Below are positions 21,762 through 32,400 of a DNA stretch of 64,000 nucleotides, one piece after another. The notes below the pieces were generated by a model that saw only the letters and a list, made by a program, of their open reading frames with translations, was not told the origin of the DNA and did not search any database. The stretch covers positions 3,953,048 to 4,017,047 of the forward strand of contig SMSO01000031.1 of NCBI GenBank assembly GCA_004764695.1, read 5' to 3'. A program made the position numbers and the translations under genes. This DNA is from Schizochytrium sp. TIO01. Its lineage: Eukaryota; Sar; Bigyra; Thraustochytrida; Thraustochytriidae. Every line of letters begins with the position of its first letter. Position 1 is the stretch's first letter.

Positions 21762-24700
21762 ATGTCCACATCGTCAGAAAATGCCAGTGGTGAAGGCCTT
21801 GTGCCTGGATGTGAAATTTGTACTCGTGATGATTTAATCGATCGACAATTTCACTATAAACCAACAATGTTCTTTGAGAATACCACAATTTTGCCCTGGC
21901 AAACGTCACAAAACATCCGGTAGAGGAGCTCGATGGCCTCTTGAGAGTGGTGTGATTGGTAGTCAGCAATCTGCAAAGATATGCCTTCGAGGTGACGAAA
22001 TCTCACCAGAGCATGCTGCAATTACTTGGGATGGGGACTCAGACACATTTTATTTAGAGTCGCTCCACGAAAGGGAGTCATATTTGCTCCTGAGTTGCGC
22101 TAGAGCATGTCGCGAGGCAATTAAACTCAAAGATGGTGATGCTTTTTTACTTTCTTATTGTAATGGACAATCATCAACCCGGCTTAATGACCTCTACTCA
22201 AGAGCAACATCATTTACGAGGCTGAGCACTAAAACTGATTTAAACTCTTCGAATAAATCAGCATCAGCAGAACAACTTCCTGGAAAGGCGCCTACCTCAA
22301 GTGGTGTGGACCCCGCTCACTATATTCGTATTCGCGTGCGTATAGTACAAAGCAATAAACAGGGAGATCACCGTGCACCACTCGTTCGGAAGCTTTCTAA
22401 ACGAAGAACGTATACAATGCTGCGTGCAGGGGATAGCCCCTCCCTTCCAAGTCTGACTATGCAAAAAGCTGGTGATCTCCACCTTGAGGAGCTTTTGCAA
22501 GGCTTTCAGCAGGCCGCACAAGCTTATCAGCCGGATTCTGCAGGTTCTTTGCTTACAAATGAGCAGGCAGATATTGTAAAGAAGGAACATAAGGGTCACC
22601 ATGTCGCATTCGCCAAACATATTGAAGGTGAAGTTACGGAAACAACAAAGGACCTTGCTCAAGATATGTCAAGGCTTCAGCGTAATCTTTTTGGTGGCTC
22701 TAGTGTTATCGAAGACGAGGCACTTCTAGATGCTGTTTGGTGTGATACAGATATAACATCAGAGCAAATGCGACTTGCTGAAGCTGCCACTAGTCGGGTC
22801 GGTGTACAAATAAATCTGGACCTGAGCAAGATTCTGAAGAGAAGGAATCAAATACCTTTGAGGATCTCCTTTCTTCCGGTGCTGCTCAAGCTCAGCACGA
22901 ACTTGATTCTTTATTTAATTGTCGTATTGAGCTTGAAATCGAAAATGGTCCAGAGGGATACAAAGGCCAAAAGTTTTCTTTTGGAGTTCATGATATTTCG
23001 ATGGGCTCACATCGAATGAATGATGTTCATATTGATGGATTAGCAAACTTTCATGCTCGTATAGAACGGGACAAAGACAACCAGTATTGGCTGAGGGATC
23101 TCGCAGGTGGACGCACCCTATCTACACTACTGGTGCTTCGAAATGAACGGAAAGTTCCGATTTTACCTGATGATATTTTTCGGTTTGGGACACACCAGGA
23201 AATCACAGCTCGGACGACTACTGAAAGTATGGGGGCAGCTAATGAGATTTGGGACGCTATTGCGGTATGTGTTTCTAAAACCAGGAAATCTCTAAGATAT
23301 CGTCAGTTGGATGATGATAGTGGTGAACCATCTATTCCTGCCTTCTTCGTAATGACGTCAAGCGTTGAAGACATTGTTATTGGCCGAAAGGTGTTAGAGT
23401 GCGACATAGCTGTTAAAGACTACGAGATGCCTCCTTTTGCAGCTACAATCTCAGCCTACGAACGCAATTTCTATGTAAGTGCAATGCCGGAGAGTCGAAA
23501 GAAAGGCGTTTTCATTGAGCTGAGTCGCCGTGAAAATGATCCACATGGATTCAATGGTAAAGCCAAGAATCCTCTAGGTAGACTTCATCCTCTTAACAAA
23601 GGAGACACGTTTAAAATTGGTCGCTCGCAGCTCACAGTGGCTGCCAAAAAGGTTGAACACTCTGACGCTATAAATCGAAGACATAGTGAGACATTTAAGG
23701 CATTGAGACGTGTTAACTTATTCAAAGGACTTCTCGATGACGAGCTTCGGCAATTGGCATCAGCTGTTTGTATAATCAAATTCAAAGAGGGGGATGTAAT
23801 TATTCGGCAAGGAAGCAAAGTTACTGGAATGTTTGTCGTAGCAGAGGGTTTAGCTCATGTCTTTCATGAGAACTCGCCAGACAAAATACTAAACAAAGTT
23901 TCAGTCGATAACGTACTCGGTGAAATGGCTCTCTTTGCAAATGCACCTGCTACGGCATCTGTGCGCGCCTCAGGAGATATGACGTGTCTCTATATTGACT
24001 TTTATCTGGCAAAGGCAGTTATCCACCCGTCTAACTTTGAGGTAATTAAAACATTAGTGGATCATCGACGTACCCAAGCCCATGTCCACGATCTGCAAAA
24101 TGTTCCAGAACTGCAGGATCTTGATAACTCTAAGCTTCTTATGCTATCAAGACGTTTGTTTCGAGTAGTTATTAATAGCCCTTCTCAGCTCTTTAATATC
24201 GGAGATGAACATGAATGCATGTACATTGTAAGCGTCGGAAAACTTTACATATCAACCTCCCCCGAATCTAACCGGCGTCAGCGCTCGTTTAAACCGCTGT
24301 CACGACGGAACTCATATGTCCCAGTTCCGGGTGGAGGACACATCTTTGAAAAAATGTTACAAAACGCACTTAATGAACCAAGAAAACCATTTAAATCTCC
24401 TTATTCTGTGGCAACAAATGAGGAGGTTGTTCTGTTTGGTTTACATCGTGATGATTATGTCAGTGTTATGAAAATGGACGAAGCCAAAATTAGGGAGGAG
24501 TTGGAGACATCTCGGGTTAAAATCAATGATCTCTTGCCAGAGCATTTTGCTTCGGACCGTATACTTTCTGCCAGACACCTAATAACCCCAATTTCATCTC
24601 CACAAACACGAACAGCTCCAGTTGACATAACGGCGCAATCTAAAGGCTCCGTGACAGACACCGGCTCTGTGCTCTCAAATCGCCCAAGCACTGACTCTTT

Positions 24701-25529
24701 TAAATTTTCCCCCATTCAAAAGAGTACAAAGTCGAAATCAGTGGCAGCTTCTCTTCGAATTTCTCCAGATGATCTAGTCACTATGGGGGGCTCTGAGCGT
24801 CTTCGGCTTGGTCGTCGAAACTTATCAACATCCAAGAGCCAAAGTGTCGATGAGGGCTCTGAAGGCGATACTCTTGCATACCTTGAACGGCTCGTCTCTG
24901 GGAACACTATTTCAAGCGAACCTGACTCTTTACATTCGAATGCAACAATGGACATAGATAATGATGATGGTGACACCATTTCATTAGCTTCGACTGAAAC
25001 AGCGGAAATGTCCGATCTTGAAAGTGCAGAAATTTTGACGGATGATGAGACCTTCGATATGGAGCTTTTTTCAAAACGAACAGAGCTCGAAACTCGGCTA
25101 CATGGCATGTCTCTGGGACAAATTGAGAATGAGCTTGCTAATGAGCCGTTCTATTTAATTCTAAAGTGTATTGCAGGACCTCAAAAGCGACAGCTGTTCA
25201 TTCTCACATCCTCTGTGACTATCATCGGTCGGTGGACATCTACGAGTCGTGATGAGGAGTTGTCCGACCCGCTCCCTGGTCGGCGCGTAATTTCTCTCAA
25301 TGACCGTACTGTGAGTCGAGTGAACTCTATTGTCCAGTACCGAAATGGAGATTTCTTCTTGCATGATGTAGAAAGTAAGTATGGTACTCATATTAAACTC
25401 AAGGCAAATGAGGACCTTAAACTTGAAATCGGGGATATTATCTCTTGTTCTCAACATGAGTTTAAGATATATGCACGAGCGAGGGTGAACTTGTCGGCAC
25501 AAAAGTCTGCATGTTGTTCGATATCATAG
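21762..25529 (+). CDS. multi-FHA, double cyclic-nucleotide-binding-like signalling protein (frame interrupted)
   Basis: In order, the product shows FHA-like module 1 (about nt 21930-22170), FHA-like 2 (22920-23215), FHA-like 3 (23350-23640), a CNB domain (23720-24060), a second degenerate CNB-like region (24110-24470), a Ser-rich linker and FHA 4 (25150-25480). FHA 4 is the most canonical (IIGR, VSRVNS, SKYGTH, GDII). Modules 1 and 2 have GS in place of GR and lack the Ser-Arg of the phosphothreonine pocket. CNB 1 has GEMALFANAPATASV, in which the phosphate-contacting Arg of the usual PRAA position is Ala. The reading frame changes twice. The ATG at 21762 opens one frame, which must move by +1 before about 21925 (a short intron or an indel). 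It returns to the original frame near 22794-22830, where no convincing intron exists. FHA domains bind phosphothreonine and CNB domains bind cAMP/cGMP; a scaffold or sensor role is inferred. Confidence 0.75.
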
Positions 25530-25828
25530 CAAAAGAAATGGGAGACAAACAAGTGCATGATGACAATAATTAATTGAAAGTCAAGAAAGTTATGCTTATT
25601 CATTTTGCTCAATTCACCTACGACTATATAATTAGATCAATACTCACGGCTTTCCTGCAAGTCGGGTTCTTTCTCTAGACACGACGACAAAAGAGTCAAG
25701 CTTAGAAATATATTCTATATTACAAGACTGCAAACTTAAATAAAAGTCGCACAATCCGAAATAAAAATTTCTTTGATACCAAAATCATTTTCAGGTATAA
25801 GATAGTCAGCGGGCAGGTTTAGGTGGAG

Positions 25829-27643
25829 TTATGCGCTCTGAAATACTGCTTCGGCGATTGCATCACACGACGTAAGAACATCGATTGAAACTTCTTGTAC
25901 AAAACCTTCATAGAGAATATCAACAATACTTTCAACAATCTGATACTGCGACATCCCTGTTCCTTGAAGTGATGCTTCTATAATCTGTCGATGACGAATG
26001 TGGCGCGATTTGCCTTTCTCTATACTTTCCAAAAATGCCACTTCATCTATTGAGGAACTAGGGGTTTGAACCCGAGATATACTGGTCATGATGAAAGGCT
26101 GCTGACCCTGAGCCGTGCCATTTGAAGCAGAATAATGAGGTGCTTGAAACTCTGCTTCTAAAGTTGGCATAATATCTTCTGTTGAATGGCGATGGATTGT
26201 TTGGCCAGTGCGTACTTGTTCAGAATTTAAGATTGAAGGCGAGGTATCCTGGAATACCTTTTCCCATTTCTTGCGAATTGCATCTTCACGAGCCATTAGC
26301 ATCTGTAGCTCGGATTGAACGGCAGCAGCTTCCGCTTCATCATGTATTTTCAATTGCGATTTCTTTGGTTGTTTAGCGCCTCGTTGCGATCCTGCCGTAG
26401 CGTTAGATTGTATTTGTTCTTTCGAAGCAGCTCGATTTTTATTTTCGGACCTAACAAGACTACGCACCAGTTTCTCCAAGTGTTCTCGCTCCGATGCCAT
26501 GGCCTTAGCAACGATCATGTCCAGTTGGGCTACTTGATTTCGCATATGTTCTTTGCTAGCTGCCCCATACTTAGAACCAGTTCGTGATACTCGCTCCTGG
26601 CGAGCAACTCCTTGTGGTAAATCAGGGCGAATGCTTGTTGGTTGATCCGTTAAGATTTGGATTTGTCCTGAGGCCTCCTTGACCAATTTTGCATCTGGAG
26701 AGGTTCCCACCGATACAAGCTTCCTAGCGTTGCGCTTAGGAATACGCCCTTTCTCATTGGAACGGAGAGCTTGAGTCGGCTGCGTTGGCGAACCCAATCG
26801 AATCTGTGTTGGTTTTCTTACTTTTGATCCAGAAGGAAGAGCTCGATGAGATCTTGTTTTTGCTCCTGCTGCTATAGAATGAGGTCTTGCTCGCCAATGT
26901 CCTGGTTTAGATTTCTTTCGCCTTTGTTCAGCAGGCGAGTTTAGTTTTTTCTTTGGGACGGGGGGCGGCTCTCCAAAAACTCCTTTCGTATTAATCGTGA
27001 CATCCTCATTCCACTCTGGGCGAGGTTGGATTGATTGAATTCGATTTCGTAGTTTCTTCTCATTCGAAGCTTTCTGTTTGTCAATCACAAACTGTCGTCG
27101 TAGCTCATTTGTTCGTAAATTTTCATCAAAGAGCCCATTCTTACCGCTATGATTCGGTCTTGCATCAAAATTTTGTCGTTGTGCTACATTCCGAGATTTT
27201 TTCAACTCTAACTTCTGCTGCTCATATAGCTGCTTCTGCTTTTGAAGAGAATCTTTTCTCTCTGGTGCTACTGTCTCTGTAGCATTGTTATCAATGTGGC
27301 CCAGAACTACAGGTTCTGGATTGTGCAAGAGGATTACACCATGACTCTCGCGGCTGGTTGGTCTATGTGGATCTCCTTCTTGGCTTACTTTCCCATTTAG
27401 TTTCTCAGGGTCACGGCGCATTTCAGAGGTTTGCAAACTTCGAAATACTCGAGACCGTTGTTGAGCACTTGCCAGACGCTGCTGTAGCCTCATGGAGGCA
27501 GGAAATCGTGACCCTATGCGAGATTGGCCACTCTCATGATGTGTGGAGTTCTCCCTATCGTCCAAGCCAAAGCCAAGTTGTGGACCAAATGAAAGTCCAA
27601 GCTCCATAGTTGCTGAACCTGTTCTTTGCGAATCCGCTCGCAT
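25829..27643 (-). CDS. basic, largely disordered protein of unknown function
   Basis: This 604-residue protein starts with ATG and has no introns. I do not recognise the family. It is rich in Lys, Arg, Gln and Ser, with helical charged segments around residues 135-150 (QKQKQLYEQQKLELKKSR), 375-400 (VAQLDMIVAKAMASEREHLE) and 440-470 (ELQMLMAREDAIRKKWEKVF). A Pro-rich PPPVPKKK motif lies near residue 228. The C-terminal ~80 residues look folded (IDEVAFLESIEKG, then YQIVESIVDILYEGFVQEVS). There is no signal peptide or membrane segment. The coiled-coil plus folded tail resembles centrosomal or ciliary scaffold proteins in general style, but I cannot assign one. It converges on the FHA/CNB gene with a 299-base gap. 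Confidence 0.8.
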   Translation of the reverse strand: MRADSQRTGSATMELGLSFGPQLGFGLDDRENSTHHESGQSRIGSRFPASMRLQQRLASAQQRSRVFRSLQTSEMRRDPEKLNGKVSQEGDPHRPTSRESHGVILLHNPEPVVLGHIDNNATETVAPERKDSLQKQKQLYEQQKLELKKSRNVAQRQNFDARPNHSGKNGLFDENLRTNELRRQFVIDKQKASNEKKLRNRIQSIQPRPEWNEDVTINTKGVFGEPPPVPKKKLNSPAEQRRKKSKPGHWRARPHSIAAGAKTRSHRALPSGSKVRKPTQIRLGSPTQPTQALRSNEKGRIPKRNARKLVSVGTSPDAKLVKEASGQIQILTDQPTSIRPDLPQGVARQERVSRTGSKYGAASKEHMRNQVAQLDMIVAKAMASEREHLEKLVRSLVRSENKNRAASKEQIQSNATAGSQRGAKQPKKSQLKIHDEAEAAAVQSELQMLMAREDAIRKKWEKVFQDTSPSILNSEQVRTGQTIHRHSTEDIMPTLEAEFQAPHYSASNGTAQGQQPFIMTSISRVQTPSSSIDEVAFLESIEKGKSRHIRHRQIIEASLQGTGMSQYQIVESIVDILYEGFVQEVSIDVLTSCDAIAEAVFQSA

Positions 27644-29464
27644 TTATTTTATGCACGTGTGGCCCTTTCGTTTGGAATGACGAAGAGAGATATGTGGGCA
27701 TACAAGAATGTCGATCATGCATTGACTATCCTGATTTCGAGTTTTTTTGTGGTAGTCTTTCCACGCTCTAGTGAGGCAGATTCACTCAGAACTTCGTCAC
27801 CACAGAGGAGATACGCAAAGAAGCAGTGCAGAGGGATGTCTGTGCCTGTTTTGGTATTAGTAGGAGTCTAATTGCCAGACAGACGGAAACCGTCGCAAAA
27901 CGATCCCACCAATCCCGCAAGTGACGAGGTATAGGCGGCTAACTAACTAATATGCTCGCTCAAACTCGTACTCGCTTGGTCATGCTATTTTCTCGTGGAT
28001 TAGCTCCGAACTTATGAGCGAAGATGGCAGAGTAATGAAGGATGCAGGAAGAGAGATATGCCTTTCCAAGACAAAGCCCAAAGATGCCATGATAGAAAAA
28101 ATAAAATGGGTAATATTACATTTCATCTAAATATAAAATAGGTAAAATACTCTAAGCGATAGTATGTAGGAGGGGGTGCAGTGAGTGGTCTCGTATAACA
28201 GCCTTTTTCAGCTACTGCACCAGAACTATCGCAGGAGGTGTTAACATGGCGGGTTGGTTGAGATTCAAAAGCTGCGTGAACACGGATGCCATCAACATTC
28301 TTCTCTTTTACTATAATCTATTGTTAGACAGAAGGTGAACCTAAAGTAACAGCCGAATTGATTGGCGACAACCGTTAAATACTTTTTGATTCAAGAAAGA
28401 ACTTTCTGCTCTGTCCCTTCCTGTCCCTTACTGTCGTCCTTATACGTTTCCCTTTTTTCTCAATTTGCGAGAAGAACTCGCTGTCCAACGGCTATTTATT
28501 CATGCGTGTTAAGCGGATAAAACGTCAATGGGAAAGTACTTTAATCGAGCCTAAATGAAACAATGTTTTCAGGTCCATTAGCTACGGTGCATGGCGCCAC
28601 GAGCTTAAAGTTGCCTTGTTTCCAACTCGTAAAGGCGCCACGTGCGCAGAGGTGGATCAATTTACGTGAAGGTTAGTAAGAAGTAGCAATCAGGATTGTA
28701 TAGCTCGAAATCATTTTTGCGGGGCCTCAATCGACAAAAATTTAACAGCCGCCTCAACATTATTAGATAGAATTTACTCTTTCGTTTAGTATATATAGAA
28801 CAATGCTATATATATTACACTGCAGCTTTGGGAAGCGAATATCCTTGACCAGGCAGGTACAAGTTCATGGTCACATTCTAGACAAAAAAATATATATACC
28901 TATTACTTGATTGATGCTATGGAAGTCAAGAAAGGAATAACTTCGTATCGGCAGCTAACGTTACTTGACCCATAGTAACACCTTTAAATAAATAAGCTTA
29001 GGGAAAATACCGAAAGCGAGGTGTTTAACTAATTCGTGAGCGATGCTACTTTGAGGGCATACCGGATAACTAAGTAGTACCCAGGCATCCGCTCAATACA
29101 GCTTATTGATTAAAAAAAATCAATTACACATTAGCAGATAAGCGGACGGGAGCAACAATCATACCTTGGACCTTCAGCTTGCCGAGGGTTGCCGTGGCAA
29201 AGGCGCCAACGTTTGAAGTATATAGAAAACTTTTCACTCAAGGGGTTGAGAGATAAGGTTTCCATGCATACGACTTCATCCACTGGAGGTTGGACCAAGG
29301 AGAAGCCGCTACTTTCAAAAATCGTTGACAGGCTTTAGTTGATGCAAAAGAATCACCCGCGTTAATTCCCGGTTTGCTTGATTCTGCTCAAGTCTATTTT
29401 CTTTGATTCACACCATTTTGCTAAAACAGCAAAAGCAAAGACTTAGGTGGCTTTGGCATAAAGG
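27644..29464. other. 1.8-kb divergent spacer
   Basis: This spacer lies between the divergent disordered-protein gene and the channel gene and should carry both promoters. It has a TATATA-rich patch at about 28793-28815. No gene was recognised. Confidence 0.55.
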
Positions 29465-32400
29465 ATGTCATGGACGCCTACCCAAAAGTCAAAACGAAGA
29501 GAACGGCATTTGTCAAGCTTTGCAAACCTTGACGATACATCAAACTGGGAAGGGTCACCACTTGCTTCTCTTATTAGTCCTCAGGGCAAAGGCTTTCCCA
29601 GGGACCCAAATGAGTCAGTCAGACTACGAGACAGTATTTTCTCTAGGAAAAACAGCAATCCAGGTGGCCGAACTAGTTTCGGATGGCGTCGAAAAGCTCC
29701 TGCAGATAAAATAGATGTTCAAGATTCTGTACTGTCAGATGATGACGCCCTGGACGACATTAGCATGCAGATGGGACGAACGGAAAACGATGCACTAATT
29801 CGAATGCCCTTGCAAATCCAAATTCGAAATTATCTTGCAACAAGTACATTAGGTGTTGCCATTGATGTTCTCAGTAGTGCTCTCTCGGTAATTGCGTGCT
29901 TATTATATGTTTGGTCCACCTATGAGCCAACCTTGGAAGTAACCTTTTTGTATGCAGAGTCTGGCATTTGTTTGTTCTTTTTATTTGAGTACATCCTTCG
30001 TTTCTATGTGACTAGAAACCGGATATTGTACATGATTAGTTGGCTTTCCATCATTGACATTCTGACAATTACACCTGTGATAGTGGATATTGTTTTGCAC
30101 ATTTCGTCGACGGCACAAGGTAGTATCTCGGTTTTACGACTCGTGCGGATCTTACGAGTCCTCCGGATTGTGCGTATGCTCCGTATCCACAGAATGTTTA
30201 CCTATTTTACCACAGAGGTTATGCGAGAAACTGCAAGATTTATTCTCAACATGCTCTCAATTACTTTTATCACCGCGGCATGTATTCATGCTTTTGAAAA
30301 TAGTGTCCGTGAACGGTTATATGTAGAAGATCTGACTTTTCATGACTCATATTACTTTACAATTGTCACTGTGTCAACGGTTGGCTTCGGAGATATAAAG
30401 CCTTACGCCGGAGCTTCGCGTGTTTTTATTACAGTTGTGATTATCATATCACTTGTCTACATTCCCATGTCTACAAATACGCTGATCCGATTGTTATCAG
30501 AGGACTCGATGTACAGAATTCGAAAATACAGGCCACGTATGGCCAAACACGTTTTAGTTCTTGGAGATACACATGCTGATGGAGCACTAAAGTTTCTTCA
30601 AGAATTCTTCCATCCAGATCATGGTGGTCAAGTTGAAGTACATGTTGTATTTTTGATGGAGAGCCTTCCTTCTGTAGAGCTCAAGACTGTGATTGAATCG
30701 CAGCGCTATGAAGGATCTGTAACTTACCTTCAGGGCTCAGCCCACTCAGTTGAAGACCTAGATCGTGCACATGCCTGGGATGCAGTTGCCTGTTTTATTT
30801 TGGCAAGAAAATTTACGATAGATGAGCGCGAGGTTGATCGCTCAACCATGATGATTGCTCTAGCAATTAAACAATATCATCAAGAAGTGCTTGGCTCAGA
30901 AATTCAGCTTTGCTTACAACTCATTCGTCCTGAGAGTCAAAGGCAATATATGATAGCCTTCAAGCAAAAACCTGTAGCTCAAGAAAACAATCGGCAGCCT
31001 TCTTTAAGAAACCTATTACGGAAAGACCAACCCTCCGCGTGTTTTAAGCCAAAAGAATTTACAGATCCATATGGAAATCTGCGTTCGGTAGGTCCTTCAA
31101 AAATACAAACTAAGCAGACCGCACCGCGCGCATCTGTTAACAGACAGGATGTTGTGCTTTGCACAAACCTGATAAAAATGCAGCTCATGGCTAAACATTG
31201 TTTATGTCCAGGGATCGCCACGTTCGTGTCAAACTTAGTCATTTCTCTTGATGACGATCTAGTTGACAGACAAGGTGGGGCGTTGCCACCTTGGCAAAAA
31301 GAATACAATGCAGGCTGCGATTTTGAACTTTACCGTACGAAGCTGACCAGTGCATTCAGCAACCTGTATTTTGAGGACCTAGCTTTGGCAGTTTATATGG
31401 AAACTAGGACGCTTATTATTGGACTTGAAATTAGTGCAGCTGTTCAAAGCGATGATGGTTCAATCGACGTTGTATCGAGATTATTGCTCAATCCTGTTGG
31501 CTTTGTCATCCCCAAAAGTAATGACTGTTCAGTACATGCAGTTGTGCTCGCTGAGGATCGAGTAAGCGCGAATCTAGACTCATGGAAATCACGAAGCGCG
31601 GAGCCTGCAAACCGAGTCGTTGGAGTTGTTGGATCCGCATTCTATAATTTTGGAGCTAGCGCAAGCCCATATGACAGTGTAAAGAGCAACAAGAGCTCCA
31701 ATAGTTTTAAAACCAATCAAGCACAGTACAGGGCTAGTTCTATTGCAGAGCTTGTGGAGCGTTACAATCCTTCCAATCAACGTCCAGGGAATTTATTCAA
31801 GAGCGAGAAATCAAATTATTCAGAGACATTCTCGTCAAATAGGTCTGCCCGGAAAATTGAGAACAGTAAATATAAGAGGCATGAAAAAAGTTTTGCAAAA
31901 GCTTCTGCGAGTTTGAGGGCTGCTAAGATTCACACTCATCTGAGTATGGAAAAACCAGATGTGAAAGGTCATATTGTTTTTATTGGGTCCACGGCAGATT
32001 TTTCTGCCTTCATGGCGATCTTGCGAGATCAAGGTGGGTCTCACCGTGACAAAGAAGTTGTTATTCTTGGGAAGACTCCACCGACAGTACAAACATGGAT
32101 TTCGCTTCCTGAGGAAGGTCGGAATGTTTTCCTAGTCGAGGGTTCACCATTAGATACACATGACCTTAAACGAGCTGGTGTAGACTATGCTAGCTGTGCA
32201 GTAGTTTGCACAACTCAGGGGCAAATGAAACAGGCTGGCCAGGCGTTATTTTCATCAAACCCCCATGACGACTCTGAGGCGTTGGCGGTCGCAGATGCTG
32301 ATGCTATTTTTGCTCATCAAGGGATTCTTCGCTTGAATCCGGAAATTGAAATCATTACGGAAGTGGTTAACACCGAGAATGTAATTTTTCTTGAGACCAA

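Noticed and set aside
22798-22830. A 29-base intron as the explanation for the second FHA/CNB frame change
   Set aside because: The borders can be read as GT-AG, but the length is far below the 194-1028 bases of the introns supported here.
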